Below the pieces are notes generated by a model. That model searched no databases and was not told where the DNA came from. It was given only the letters and a program-made list of their open reading frames with translations. A program made the position numbers and the translations under genes. Source: Streptomyces sp. TSRI0281 (GTDB lineage Bacteria; Actinomycetota; Actinomycetes; Streptomycetales; Streptomycetaceae). Taken from it: a stretch of DNA of 64,000 nucleotides. The stretch lies in NCBI RefSeq assembly GCF_001905125.1, contig NZ_LWLE01000038.1, positions 357,596-421,595 of the forward strand, given 5' to 3'. This document shows, in pieces, positions 8,458 through 16,813 of this stretch; the first letter of the stretch is position 1, and every line of letters starts with the position of its first letter.

Positions 8458-9277
8458 GTCACGCCGGGCCGCCGTGCTCGGCTCGCCGATCGCCCACTCG
8501 CTCTCCCCGGCCCTGCACCGGGCCGCGTACGCGGAACTCGGCCTCGATCACTGGTCCTACGACCGCTTCGAGGTCGACGAGGCGGCGCTGCCCGGGTTCA
8601 TCGAGGGACTGGACTCCTCCTGGGCCGGGCTCTCGCTCACCATGCCGCTCAAGCGGGCGATCATTCCCCTGCTGGACTCGGTCAGTGACACGGCCTCCTC
8701 GGTCGAGGCCGTCAACACGGTCGTGTGCACCGAGGACGGCCGCCGCGTCGGCGACAACACCGACATCCCGGGCATGATCGCCGCGCTGCGTGAGCGCGGG
8801 GTCGAGAAGGTCGAATCCGCCGCCGTCCTCGGCGCCGGAGCCACCGCCTCCTCGGCGCTCGCCGCGCTCGCCGAGATCTGCGCCGGGCCGGTCACCGCCT
8901 ATGTGCGCAGTCGCGAGCGCGGAGCCGAGATGCGGGCCTGGGGCGAGCGGCTCGGTGTCGATGTCAGGATCGCCGACTGGGCCGAGGGCGAGCGGGCGCT
9001 GGGCGCGCCCCTCGTCATCGCCACCACTCCGGCGGGGGCCGCGGACGGCCTCGCCACCGCCGTACCGGAGGCTCCCGGCACGCTGTTCGATGTGCTGTAC
9101 GAGCCCTGGCCGACCGCTCTCGCCTCCGCGTGGTCCGCACGCGAGGGTGCAGTCATCGGAGGTCTGGATCTTCTGGTGCACCAGGCGGTGCTTCAGGTCG
9201 AACAGATGACGGGGTGCGTTCCGGCCCCGCTCGCCGCCATGCGGCACGCGGGGGAAGCGGCGCTCGCGGCGCGCTGA
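8444..9277 (+). CDS. aroE: Shikimate dehydrogenase
   Basis: Reduces 3-dehydroshikimate to shikimate with NADPH, step 4 of the shikimate pathway. The 277-residue product has the substrate site SPIAHSLSPALH, the catalytic lysine (Lys70 in SLTMPLKR) and partner Asp107 (VGDNTDIPG). The Rossmann loop is VLGAGATASS and the C-terminal GLDLLVHQAVLQ helix is present. Its ATG lies 14 bases inside mltG. A gap of 169 bases, in which nothing distinctive was found, separates it from aroC, so the main aro operon may have its own promoter. Confidence 0.96.
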   Translation: MPSTESRRAAVLGSPIAHSLSPALHRAAYAELGLDHWSYDRFEVDEAALPGFIEGLDSSWAGLSLTMPLKRAIIPLLDSVSDTASSVEAVNTVVCTEDGRRVGDNTDIPGMIAALRERGVEKVESAAVLGAGATASSALAALAEICAGPVTAYVRSRERGAEMRAWGERLGVDVRIADWAEGERALGAPLVIATTPAGAADGLATAVPEAPGTLFDVLYEPWPTALASAWSAREGAVIGGLDLLVHQAVLQVEQMTGCVPAPLAAMRHAGEAALAAR

Positions 9278-9446
9278 CTCCTGCGCGGTGGGCCCCGGAC
9301 GGTCCCCTTCGGGTGGCCGGAACGTCCGTCTGCTGGACCGGCTGCCGGTTCGTGCCCCCGGTCGTGGGAGGATCGGGGGCGGCGGGCCAGGGCCGCGCAC
9401 CCGGTCGCGCCACCGCAGTTTCAGGGCGCGAGCATGAGGAGCACCG

Positions 9447-10631
9447 TTGAGCAGGTTGCGCTGGCTGACCGCAGGGGAGTCGCACGGCCCCGCACTGGTG
9501 GCGACGCTGGAGGGTCTTCCCGCCGGTGTCCCGATCACCACGGAGATGGTGGCGGACGCGCTCGCCCGCCGGCGGCTGGGCTACGGCCGCGGCGCGCGGA
9601 TGAAGTTCGAGAAGGACGAGGTTACCTTCCTCGGCGGGGTCCGGCACGGGCTCACCATGGGTTCCCCGGTCGCCGTGATGGTCGGCAACACCGAGTGGCC
9701 GAAGTGGGAGCAGGTCATGTCGGCCGACCCGGTCGACGCCGACGAGCTGGCCGCGCTGGCCCGTAACGCCCCGCTGACCCGCCCCCGCCCCGGCCACGCC
9801 GACCTGGCGGGGATGCAGAAGTACGGCTTCGACGAGGCCCGGCCGATCCTGGAGCGCGCCAGTGCCCGGGAGACCGCGGCCCGGGTCGCGCTCGGCGCGG
9901 TCGCGCGCTCGTACCTCAAGGAGACCGCGGGCATCGAGATCGTCAGCCATGTCGTCGAGCTGGCCGCGGCCAAGGCGCCCTACGGCGTCTACCCCAAGCC
10001 CTCCGACGTCGAGAAGCTGGACGCCGACCCGGTGCGCTGCCTGGACGCCGACGCGTCCAAGGCGATGGTCGCCGAGATCGACCAGGCCCACAAGGACGGC
10101 GACACCCTGGGGGGCGTCGTCGAGGTGCTGGCGTACGGAGTCCCGGTCGGCCTCGGCTCGCACGTGCACTGGGACCGACGGCTCGACGCCCGGCTCGCCG
10201 CCGCCCTGATGGGCATCCAGGCCATCAAGGGGGTCGAGGTCGGCGACGGCTTCGACCTGGCGAGGGTGCCGGGCTCGAAGGCGCACGACGAGATCCTGGC
10301 CACCGCCGACGGCATCAAGCGCGCCTCCGGCCGCTCCGGCGGCACCGAGGGCGGTCTGACCACCGGTGAGCTGCTGCGGGTCCGCGCCGCGATGAAGCCG
10401 ATCGCGACCGTGCCCCGCGCGCTCGCCACGATCGACGTGGTCACCGGCGAGGCGGCCAAGGCCCACCACCAGCGCTCCGATGTCTGTGCCGTTCCGGCCG
10501 CCGGGATCGTCGCCGAGGCGATGGTCGCCCTGGTCCTGGCCGACGCGGTCGCGGAGAAGTTCGGTGGCGACAGCGTCCCCGAGACCCACCGCAACGTGCA
10601 GTCGTACCTCGACCACCTGCAGATCCGATGA
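9447..10631 (+). CDS. aroC: Chorismate synthase
   Basis: FMN-dependent trans-1,4-elimination of phosphate from EPSP to give chorismate, the last common step to aromatic amino acids. The 394 residues have the three family signatures: GESHGPALVATLEGLPAG near the N terminus, GHADLAGMQKYGF in the middle and RSGGTEGGLTTGELLRVRAAMKP near the C terminus. The start is a rare TTG at 9447, supported by GAGGAG about 5 bases upstream; no ATG or GTG closer to the conserved SRLRWLTAGES start is available. It overlaps the next gene by four bases (ATGA). Confidence 0.97.
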   Translation: MSRLRWLTAGESHGPALVATLEGLPAGVPITTEMVADALARRRLGYGRGARMKFEKDEVTFLGGVRHGLTMGSPVAVMVGNTEWPKWEQVMSADPVDADELAALARNAPLTRPRPGHADLAGMQKYGFDEARPILERASARETAARVALGAVARSYLKETAGIEIVSHVVELAAAKAPYGVYPKPSDVEKLDADPVRCLDADASKAMVAEIDQAHKDGDTLGGVVEVLAYGVPVGLGSHVHWDRRLDARLAAALMGIQAIKGVEVGDGFDLARVPGSKAHDEILATADGIKRASGRSGGTEGGLTTGELLRVRAAMKPIATVPRALATIDVVTGEAAKAHHQRSDVCAVPAAGIVAEAMVALVLADAVAEKFGGDSVPETHRNVQSYLDHLQIR

Positions 10632-12277
10632 GCGGCCCACTGGTCGTTCTCGTCGGCCCGATGGGCGTCGGCAAGTCCACGGTCGGTGAACTGCTCGCCG
10701 CACGGCTCGGCACCGCCTACCGGGACACCGACGCGGACATCGTGGCGACCGCGGGCAAGCCGATCCCGGAGATCTTCTACGACGAGGGCGAGGAGCACTT
10801 CCGCGCGCTGGAGCGGCAGGCCGTGCACGCGGCGCTCGCCGGGCACGCCGGTGTCCTCTCCCTCGGCGGCGGCGCCGTCCTCGACGCGACGACCCGCGAA
10901 CTGCTCGCGGACCACGCCGTCGTCTACCTCTCGATGGACGTGGACGAGGCGGTCAGACGGGTCGGACTGAACACCGCGCGTCCACTCCTGGCGGTCAACC
11001 CCCGCCGTCAGTGGCGCGAGCTGATGGACGCCCGCCGTCCTCTCTACGAAGAGGTCGCCCGCACGGTCGTCGCCACCGACGAACGCACCCCCGAAGAGGT
11101 CGCCCAGGCGATCATCGACGTACTGGAACTGCCGGAGCGCGCGGGCGGGAACCCCGCACCGTCCGGCGGGGAGAAGACAGGCATGACGCAGCAGGGCCCC
11201 ACCCGTATCCAGGTCGCCGGAACGGCGGGCTCCGACCCGTACGAGGTACTGGTCGGCCGTCAGCTCCTCGGCGAGCTGCCCCACCTCATCGGTGACCGCG
11301 CCAAGCGCGTCGCCGTCCTGCACCCGGAGGCGCTCGCCGAGACGGGTGAGGCGGTCCGCCAGGACCTCGCGGGCCAGGGTTACGACGCCATCGCGATCCA
11401 GCTGCCGAACGCCGAGGAGGCCAAGACCGTCGAGGTCGCCGCCTACTGCTGGAAGGCGCTGGGCCAGACCGGCTTCACCCGTACCGACGTCATCGTCGGT
11501 GTCGGCGGCGGGGCCACCACCGATGTGGCCGGGTTCGTCGCCGCCAGCTGGCTGCGCGGGGTGCGCTGGATCGCCGTGCCCACCACCGTTCTGGGCATGG
11601 TGGACGCGGCCGTCGGCGGCAAGACCGGCATCAACACCGCCGAGGGCAAGAACCTCGTCGGCGCGTTCCACCCGCCGGCCGGGGTCCTGTGCGACCTCGC
11701 CGCGCTGGACTCGCTGCCGGTCAACGACTACGTCTCCGGCATGGCCGAGATCATCAAGGCGGGGTTCATCGCCGACCCGGCCATCCTCGACCTGGTGGAG
11801 GCCGACCCCGAGGGCGCCCGTACGCCGGCGGGACCGCACACCGCCGAACTGATCGAGCGGTCCATCCGGGTCAAGGCCGAGGTCGTCTCCAGCGACCTCA
11901 AGGAGTCCGGACTCCGGGAGATCCTCAACTACGGCCACACCCTGGCCCACGCGATCGAGAAGAACGAGCGCTACAAGTGGCGTCACGGCGCGGCCGTCTC
12001 GGTCGGTCTGGTCTTCGCCGCCGAGCTGGGCCGGCTCGCCGGCCGTCTCGACGACGCCACGGCCGACCGCCACCGGGCCGTCCTGGAGTCCGTCGGACTG
12101 CCGCTCACCTACCGCGGCGACCAGTGGCCCAAGCTCCTGGAGAACATGAAGGTCGACAAGAAGTCGCGCGGCGATCTGCTGCGCTTCATCGTCCTGGACG
12201 GCCTCGGCAAGCCCACCGTCATGGAGGGCCCGGACCCGGCCGTCCTGCTCGCCGCCTACGGGGAGGTCTCCGCGTGA
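10628..12277 (+). CDS. aroKB: Shikimate kinase / 3-dehydroquinate synthase in one frame (AroK-AroB)
   Basis: One uninterrupted frame of 549 residues. Residues 1 to about 170 are shikimate kinase: P-loop GPMGVGKS at 10-17, DTDADI shikimate site, SLGGGAVLD, and TARPLLA lid. A linker rich in Gly, Pro and Lys (about 171-185) leads to 3-dehydroquinate synthase: GVGGGATTDVAGF, WIAVPTTVLGMVDAAVGGKTGIN, NYGHTLAHAIE zinc site. The AroB part keeps its own in-frame ATG at 11183 (residue 186) behind GGGGAG about 10 bases upstream. Both a fused protein and free AroB could therefore be made. In many streptomycetes the two genes are separate. Pathway steps 5 and 2. The frame overlaps aroC and aroQ by four bases each. 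Confidence 0.93.
   Translation: MSGPLVVLVGPMGVGKSTVGELLAARLGTAYRDTDADIVATAGKPIPEIFYDEGEEHFRALERQAVHAALAGHAGVLSLGGGAVLDATTRELLADHAVVYLSMDVDEAVRRVGLNTARPLLAVNPRRQWRELMDARRPLYEEVARTVVATDERTPEEVAQAIIDVLELPERAGGNPAPSGGEKTGMTQQGPTRIQVAGTAGSDPYEVLVGRQLLGELPHLIGDRAKRVAVLHPEALAETGEAVRQDLAGQGYDAIAIQLPNAEEAKTVEVAAYCWKALGQTGFTRTDVIVGVGGGATTDVAGFVAASWLRGVRWIAVPTTVLGMVDAAVGGKTGINTAEGKNLVGAFHPPAGVLCDLAALDSLPVNDYVSGMAEIIKAGFIADPAILDLVEADPEGARTPAGPHTAELIERSIRVKAEVVSSDLKESGLREILNYGHTLAHAIEKNERYKWRHGAAVSVGLVFAAELGRLAGRLDDATADRHRAVLESVGLPLTYRGDQWPKLLENMKVDKKSRGDLLRFIVLDGLGKPTVMEGPDPAVLLAAYGEVSA
11183..12277 (+). other. aroB: Internal AroB start within the aroK-aroB frame
   Basis: ATG at 11183 with GGGGAG about 10 bases upstream would give a 364-residue 3-dehydroquinate synthase of normal size, starting TQQGPTRIQVAGTAG. 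It is in the same frame as aroK with no stop between, so internal initiation and read-through translation are both possible. Which form is made cannot be decided from sequence. Confidence 0.6.
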
Positions 12278-12714
12278 CCCGCAGGGTCTTCGTGCTCAAC
12301 GGCCCGAACCTCGGCCGGCTCGGCTCGCGCGAACCCGACGTGTACGGTGCCACGTCCTACGCCGGACTCGTGGACACCTGCCGGACGTTGGGCAAGGAGC
12401 TCGGCTTCGACGTCGACGTACGGGAGACCAATGACGAGGGCGAGTTGATCCGCTGGCTCCACGAGGCCGCGGACGGTTCGATTCCGGTCGTTCTCAACCC
12501 GGGCGCGTTCACGCACTACTCGTACGGCATGCGGGACGCGGCAGCCCAGCGCACCGCCCCGCTGATCGAGGTGCACATCTCGAATCCGTACGCACGGGAG
12601 GAATTCCGCCACACCTCCGTGGTCGCGCCCGTGGCCACCGGGACCGTGGCAGGGTTCGGCATCGGCTCCTACCGGCTCGCCCTGCGGGCCCTGGCCGACG
12701 AACTGACGGACTGA
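12274..12714 (+). CDS. aroQ: Type II 3-dehydroquinate dehydratase
   Basis: Converts 3-dehydroquinate to 3-dehydroshikimate (step 3) as a dodecameric type II enzyme. The 146 residues start VFVLNGPNLGRLGSREPDVYG, with the catalytic Arg19 and Tyr24 in place. NPGAFTHYSYGMRDA and IEVHISNPYAREEFRHTS follow, with the conserved Asn and His. The GTG start overlaps the aroB stop (GTGA). With aroE, aroC, aroK and aroB beside it, this locus holds five of the seven steps of the shikimate pathway; aroF/G-type and aroA genes are elsewhere. Confidence 0.96.
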   Translation: MTRRVFVLNGPNLGRLGSREPDVYGATSYAGLVDTCRTLGKELGFDVDVRETNDEGELIRWLHEAADGSIPVVLNPGAFTHYSYGMRDAAAQRTAPLIEVHISNPYAREEFRHTSVVAPVATGTVAGFGIGSYRLALRALADELTD

Positions 12715-12845
12715 CACCCGCCGCATCCGGGCGTGTCCGACGGGCACTTCGGGCGTTCCCGGGCCGTTCACCCTGTGACGGCCCGGGAAGGTACGGTGGC
12801 CGTCCGATCAGCGCCAGTTGCCTGTACGAGACGGAGTGGCACCGG

Positions 12846-13784
12846 ATGCAGCACGCAGTGGGGGCCCCGCTGCCGCCGCCCCAAGGACCCGGAAACGGAC
12901 CTGCCGGCTGGACGCACCAGGCTCAGCACCCCGGCCACCCCGGCCACCCCGGACCTCCGGGGCGGCCACCGATACCCCCGCCGCCTCCGCCCCTGGGGCA
13001 TGGGCGGGGCCCGGGGGGCCAAGGGCAGAGCGCTCCGGGACCGGTGCCGCAGCACGTTCCAGCGCCGCAGCACGCCCCCGTACCTCAGCATGTTCCCGCG
13101 CCTCAGCAAGCACCTGCTCCGCAGCACGCTCCCGCGCCCGGCTCGCGGGAGACGTCCGGACACGTGCAGCTGCCCCCGGGCGGCCCCGTACCGCTGCCCG
13201 CGTACCCCGCCGAGGCCGGCACCGGCGCGGCGACCCTCGCCGTCCTGCTGATCGGCCCGGCGGGCGCCGGAAAGACCACGGTCGCCAAGCTCTGGGCGGC
13301 CCGCCGCAGAGTCCCCACCGCGCATGTCTCCCTCGACGACGTACGCGAATGGGTCTGCTCCGGCTTCGCCGACCCGCAGGCCGGGTGGAACGACCACTCC
13401 GAGGCGCAGTACCGCCTCGCGCGCCGCACCTGTGGCTTCGCCGCCCGTAACTTCCTGGCCAACGGCATCTCCTGCATCCTTGACGACGCCGTCTTCCCGG
13501 ACCGGCCCGTCGTCGGTCTCGGCGGCTGGAAGCGCCATGTCGGCCCCGGACTGCTGCCCGTCGTCCTGCTGCCCGGCCTGGAGGTCGTCCTGGAGCGCAA
13601 CGCGGCCCGCAGCGGCAACCGTCGCCTCTCCGACGAGGAGGTCGCCCGGATCCACGGCCGGATGGCCGGCTGGTACGGCTCCGGCCTGCCGATCATCGAC
13701 AACTCCACGTACGACGTCGAGACCACCGCCCGGGTCCTGGACGACGTGCTCGCCCGGTCGATAGCCAGCCCGCCCGCATGGTAG
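12846..13784 (+). CDS. P-loop ATPase/kinase-like protein with proline-rich repeat N terminus
   Basis: The 312-residue protein is in two halves. Residues 1-120 are Pro/His/Gln-rich and include three HPG units near 28-36 and five six-residue units of the type QHVPAP at 69-98, encoded by 18-base repeats. Residues 130-312 form a small kinase-like P-loop domain: Walker A GPAGAGKTT at 137-145, then VSLDDVREWVCSGFAD, ISCILDDAVFPDRP and LPGLEVVLERNAARSG, like AAA_33/zeta-toxin-type kinases. The family is conserved beside pepQ in streptomycetes and has no assigned substrate. It starts 131 bases after aroQ. Confidence 0.85.
   Translation: MQHAVGAPLPPPQGPGNGPAGWTHQAQHPGHPGHPGPPGRPPIPPPPPPLGHGRGPGGQGQSAPGPVPQHVPAPQHAPVPQHVPAPQQAPAPQHAPAPGSRETSGHVQLPPGGPVPLPAYPAEAGTGAATLAVLLIGPAGAGKTTVAKLWAARRRVPTAHVSLDDVREWVCSGFADPQAGWNDHSEAQYRLARRTCGFAARNFLANGISCILDDAVFPDRPVVGLGGWKRHVGPGLLPVVLLPGLEVVLERNAARSGNRRLSDEEVARIHGRMAGWYGSGLPIIDNSTYDVETTARVLDDVLARSIASPPAW
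13050..13139 (+). repeat. Five tandem 18-base units coding Q-x-x-P-x-P
   Basis: Five in-frame copies of an 18-base unit (CAGCACGTTCCAGCGCCG type) encode QHVPAP, QHAPVP, QHVPAP, QQAPAP and QHAPAP. The copies differ mainly at third positions, so the repeat is not brand new. Unit number may differ between strains. Confidence 0.85.
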
Positions 13785-13857
13785 GGCACCGGTGACGCGC
13801 CCCCCGGTCGGATGCGCTGACCGGGCGAAGCTCCGCCCCCGCTCGTACGCTCGGGGC

Positions 13858-14964
13858 ATGTCAGAGGTGTACGCCGTCCGACGCGGGCTGCTCCGCGACC
13901 GGTGCGCCGCCGTCGGATCCGCGGCCGCCCTGGTCTCCCGCCCCGCCAATGTCCGCTACCTCGCCGGCGGAGCGCCTCCCGGCGCCGTGCTGCTGCTCGG
14001 CGCCGACGAGGACGTGCTGCTCTGCCCCCGGGTCCCGACGGGCGATCCCGCCCACGGGCGGCCCGACGAAGCGCTGCGGCTGTCCGTGCTGCCCGCCCCG
14101 GACGGCGACCCGGTCGTCGCCGCCGCCGATCTGGCGACGTCCGCGGGCGCGGAGTCCCTCGCCGTCGAGGAGCACGATCTGACGGTCGCCCGCCATCGGG
14201 CCATCGGCTCGGTCGCCCCCCGGCTCGTCCTCGGCGATCTGGGCTGCACCGTGGAGCAGCTGCGGATCGTCAAGGACGAGGAGGAGATCGCCTGTCTGCG
14301 GATCGCCGCCGAGATCACCGACCAGGCCCTCGGTGAACTCCTCGAATCGATCCTCGTGGGCCGCACCGAGCGTCACCTCGCCCTGGAGCTGGAGCGCCGT
14401 CTGGTCGACCACGGTGCGGACGGTCCCGCTTTCGAGACATCCGTCGCCACCGGCCCCAATTCGGGGCAGGGGCGGCACCGCCCCTCGGACCGACGGGTCG
14501 AGGAAGGCGATTTCCTCTCCGTCTGCCTGGGGGCGAACTATCGCGGCTACCGGTGCGAGATCGGCCGCACCTTCGTCATCGGCACCGCTCCGGCGGACTG
14601 GCAGATCGAGCTCTACGACCTCGTTTTCGCCGCTCAGCGGGCCGGACGTGAGGCCTTGACCCCCGGCGCCGCCTACCGTGACGTCGACCGCGCGGCCCGT
14701 CAGGTACTGGACCGAGCGGGCCATGGAGAGGGTCTCGTACCATGGACCGGTCACGGGGTGGGCCTCGAAATCGACGAGGACCCGCAATTGGCACCGACGG
14801 CCATGGGTAAACTGGACGCTTGTGTGCCGGTCACCGTCGAACCGGGGGTTCACCTCCCGGGCCGGGGCGGTGTCCGGATCGATGACACGCTCGTCGTGCG
14901 CCCCGAGGCGGACGGCGGACCCGAGCTACTCACCATGACGACCAAGGAGCTGCTCGCGCTCTAG
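13858..14964 (+). CDS. M24-family (Xaa-Pro peptidase-like) protein with altered metal ligands
   Basis: A 368-residue pita-bread-fold protein that annotations usually call Xaa-Pro aminopeptidase (PepQ-like). It has an N-terminal creatinase-like domain (about 1-130) and a C-terminal M24 domain (about 135-368). The canonical dinuclear metal site Asp-Asp-His-Glu-Glu reads here Cys223 (SVCLGANYRG where VDFGA is usual), Glu234 (RCEIGRT for SDITRT), His299 (TGHGVGLEI), Glu328 (TVEPGV) and Asp342 (GVRIDDT for RIEDT). Three of five ligands are therefore replaced, and peptidase activity is doubtful. ATG 13858 begins the conserved part. It lies 50 bases upstream of efp; the efp/M24 pairing is common in bacteria. 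Confidence 0.88.
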   Translation: MSEVYAVRRGLLRDRCAAVGSAAALVSRPANVRYLAGGAPPGAVLLLGADEDVLLCPRVPTGDPAHGRPDEALRLSVLPAPDGDPVVAAADLATSAGAESLAVEEHDLTVARHRAIGSVAPRLVLGDLGCTVEQLRIVKDEEEIACLRIAAEITDQALGELLESILVGRTERHLALELERRLVDHGADGPAFETSVATGPNSGQGRHRPSDRRVEEGDFLSVCLGANYRGYRCEIGRTFVIGTAPADWQIELYDLVFAAQRAGREALTPGAAYRDVDRAARQVLDRAGHGEGLVPWTGHGVGLEIDEDPQLAPTAMGKLDACVPVTVEPGVHLPGRGGVRIDDTLVVRPEADGGPELLTMTTKELLAL

Positions 14965-15014
14965 CGCGCATCCTTGGCCGTTCCACCAGCTTCAGTCCAG
15001 GAGATTCCGCAACC

Positions 15015-15581
15015 GTGGCTTCCACGAACGACCTCAAGAACGGCCTGGTGCTCAAGCTCGACGGAGGCCAGCTCTGGTCCGTCGTCGAGTTCCAGCACGT
15101 CAAGCCCGGCAAGGGCCCCGCCTTCGTGCGCACCAAGCTCAAGAACGTGCTCTCCGGCAAGGTCGTCGACAAGACGTTCAACGCCGGTGTGAAGGTCGAA
15201 ACGGCCACCATTGACCGCCGTGACATGCAGTTCTCGTACATGGACGGCGAGTACTTCGTCTTCATGGACATGAACACGTACGACCAGCTGATGGTCGACC
15301 GCAAGTCTGTCGGCGACGCCGCCAACTTCCTGATCGAGGGCTTCACCGCCTCCGTCGCCCAGCACGAGGGCGAGGTGCTCTACGTCGAGCTGCCCGCCGC
15401 GGTCGAGCTGACCATCCAGCACACCGACCCGGGCGTCCAGGGTGACCGCTCCACCGGTGGCAGCAAGCCCGCCACCCTGGAGACCGGTTACGAGATCGGC
15501 GTGCCGCTCTTCATCACCACCGGCGAGAAGATCAAGGTCGACACCCGCACGGGCGACTACCTCGGCCGGGTGAACAGCTAA
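15015..15581 (+). CDS. efp: Translation elongation factor P
   Basis: EF-P binds the ribosome between P and E sites and relieves stalling at polyproline. The 188 residues hold the KOW-like domain I (ASTNDLKNGLVLKLDGG, HVKPGKGPAFVRTK with loop Lys33), the OB domain II and domain III (VPLFITTGEKIKVDTRTGDYLGR). The GTG start precedes the conserved ASTNDL. Several neighbours are proline-rich (the P-loop protein at 12846, the mltG tail), which suits dependence on EF-P. nusB starts 2 bases after its stop, so they are an operon. Confidence 0.98.
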   Translation: MASTNDLKNGLVLKLDGGQLWSVVEFQHVKPGKGPAFVRTKLKNVLSGKVVDKTFNAGVKVETATIDRRDMQFSYMDGEYFVFMDMNTYDQLMVDRKSVGDAANFLIEGFTASVAQHEGEVLYVELPAAVELTIQHTDPGVQGDRSTGGSKPATLETGYEIGVPLFITTGEKIKVDTRTGDYLGRVNS

Positions 15582-15583
15582 CC

Positions 15584-16015
15584 GTGGCTGCTCGGAACAA
15601 GGCCCGCAAGCGCGCCTTCCAGATCCTCTTCGAGGCCGACCAGCGCGGTGAGTCCGTGCAGACGGTCCTCGCGGACTGGGTTCGGCACTCGCGGACCGAC
15701 GACCGTCAGCCGCCGGTCGGCGAATTCACGATGGAGCTCGTCGAGGGGTACGCGCAGTACGCGGACCGGATCGACGACCTCATCGTCACCTACGCCGTGG
15801 ACTGGGAGATCGACCGTATGCCGGTCGTCGACCGGAGCATCCTGCGGCTCGGTGCGTATGAGCTGATCTGGATGGACGAGACCCCGGACGCCGTGGTGAT
15901 CGACGAGGCGGTCCAACTCGCCAAGGAGTTCTCCACCGATGACTCACCGTCCTTCGTGAACGGCCTGCTGGCCCGTTTCAAGGACCTCAAGCCGAATCTC
16001 CGCCGGGAGCAGTAG
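15584..16015 (+). CDS. nusB: Transcription antitermination factor NusB
   Basis: All-helical protein that binds boxA RNA together with S10 (NusE) in rRNA antitermination complexes. The 143-residue product begins ARNKARKRAFQILFEADQRGES, the Arg-rich boxA-binding N terminus, and includes DRMPVVDRSILRLGAYELIW and VVIDEAVQLAKEFSTDDSPSFVNGLL, the family signature. The GTG start is two bases after the efp stop. Two strong hairpins follow the stop and separate it from the convergent bldD. Confidence 0.97.
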   Translation: MAARNKARKRAFQILFEADQRGESVQTVLADWVRHSRTDDRQPPVGEFTMELVEGYAQYADRIDDLIVTYAVDWEIDRMPVVDRSILRLGAYELIWMDETPDAVVIDEAVQLAKEFSTDDSPSFVNGLLARFKDLKPNLRREQ

Positions 16016-16034
16016 TCTCCGGCGGCGTTCTGCC

Positions 16035-16074
16035 GACGAAGGGCCCACGGTCGTGCGACCGTGGGCCCTTCGTC
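16035..16074 (+). terminator. nusB terminator, 19-bp perfect hairpin
   Basis: The arms at 16035-16053 and 16056-16074 pair perfectly over 19 bases around a two-base centre, 19 bases after the nusB stop. The palindrome can work from both strands, so it may also back up bldD termination. No U tract follows, as usual in this genus. Confidence 0.85.
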
Positions 16075-16149
16075 ATGTCCCGGCAACGCATCCGCGGGCG
16101 GTTCCCGTGCGGCCGGCTCTTGCTCCGCCGGGAGCCGGGCAACGAGAAC

Positions 16150-16191
16150 GCCGGGCGGGCGGGGCACCCTGTGGGGCCCCGCCCGCCCGGC
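16150..16191 (-). terminator. bldD-side terminator, 16-bp G+C hairpin
   Basis: The arms GCCGGGCGGGCGGGGC (16150-16165) and its complement (16176-16191) enclose a 10-base loop, 54 bases past the bldD stop on the minus strand. Together with the palindrome at 16035 it insulates two convergent transcripts. Confidence 0.8.
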
Positions 16192-16244
16192 GGTACTTCT
16201 CTGCTCTGCTGGGCCCTCCTGGGAGGCCCGCTCGCCCGAGGGGC

Positions 16245-16745
16245 TCAGCCCTCTTCGTGGGCGACCGCGCGACGCGCGTCGGCGTCCAGCACACCCCAGC
16301 TGATCAGCTGCTCCGTGAGCACGGACGGCGACTGGTCGTAGATCACGGCCAGCGTGCGCAGGTCGTCCTGGCGGATCGAGAGCACCTTGCCGTTGTAGTC
16401 ACCGCGCTGGCTCTGGATCGTCGCGGCGTAGCGCTGCAGCGGTCCGGCCTTCTCCGGCGGGACGTGGGCGAGGCGCTCAAGGTCGAGGACGAGCTTCGGC
16501 GGCGGCTCGGCGGCCCCGCCCGGAGTCGTACCGGGCAGCAGCTCCTGCACCGGGACCCCGTAGAAATCCGCCAGCTCGGCGAGGCGCTGCACGGTGACGG
16601 CACGGTCGCCGCGCTCGTACGAACCGACCACGACGGCCTTCCACCGGCCCTGCGACTTCTCCTCCACGCCGTGGAGCGAGAGGCCCTGCTGGGTGCGGAT
16701 GGCGCGGAGCTTGGCCCCGAGCTGTTTTGCGTATTCGCTGGACAT
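16245..16745 (-). CDS. bldD: Developmental master regulator BldD (c-di-GMP-responsive repressor)
   Basis: Represses sporulation and many bld/whi genes during vegetative growth; it dimerises on tetrameric c-di-GMP. The 166-residue product has an N-terminal Xre-type helix-turn-helix (YAKQLGAKLRAIRTQQGLS...VVGSYERGDRAVTVQRLAEL, residues 5-60). The C-terminal domain has the complete c-di-GMP signature RGD-X8-RQDD (Arg114, Asp116, Arg125, Asp128). ATG 16745 with GGGGAG seven bases upstream is chosen over the in-frame ATG at 16769. BldD-box-like sequences in its own promoter fit the known autoregulation. It is convergent with nusB and divergent from pyrR. Confidence 0.97.
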   Translation of the reverse strand: MSSEYAKQLGAKLRAIRTQQGLSLHGVEEKSQGRWKAVVVGSYERGDRAVTVQRLAELADFYGVPVQELLPGTTPGGAAEPPPKLVLDLERLAHVPPEKAGPLQRYAATIQSQRGDYNGKVLSIRQDDLRTLAVIYDQSPSVLTEQLISWGVLDADARRAVAHEEG

Positions 16746-16791
16746 AAGGCTCCCCGGACGCTGGAACATTCTGCGGCTCCGCCGCGTGGCT

Positions 16792-16813
16792 GGTAACTCA
16801 CTGTGAGGTTACG
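16792..16813 (-). promoter_or_regulatory. Candidate BldD operator(s) in the bldD promoter region
   Basis: On the minus strand 16792-16802 reads AGTGAGTTACC, ten of eleven positions of the published BldD box AGTGA(n)TCACC. On the plus strand GTGAGGTTAC follows at 16803-16812 with a similar arrangement. The two lie 47-68 bases upstream of the bldD start codon, where autorepression would be expected. Binding is inferred. Confidence 0.55.

Noticed and set aside
13050..13139. Regular 18-base repeats that could suggest a CRISPR-like array
   Set aside because: Units are contiguous without spacers, in frame, and encode a proline-rich protein segment.
16016..16244. Small RNA gene between nusB and bldD
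   Set aside because: The two strong hairpins are explained as terminators of the convergent genes; no promoter or further structure was seen.
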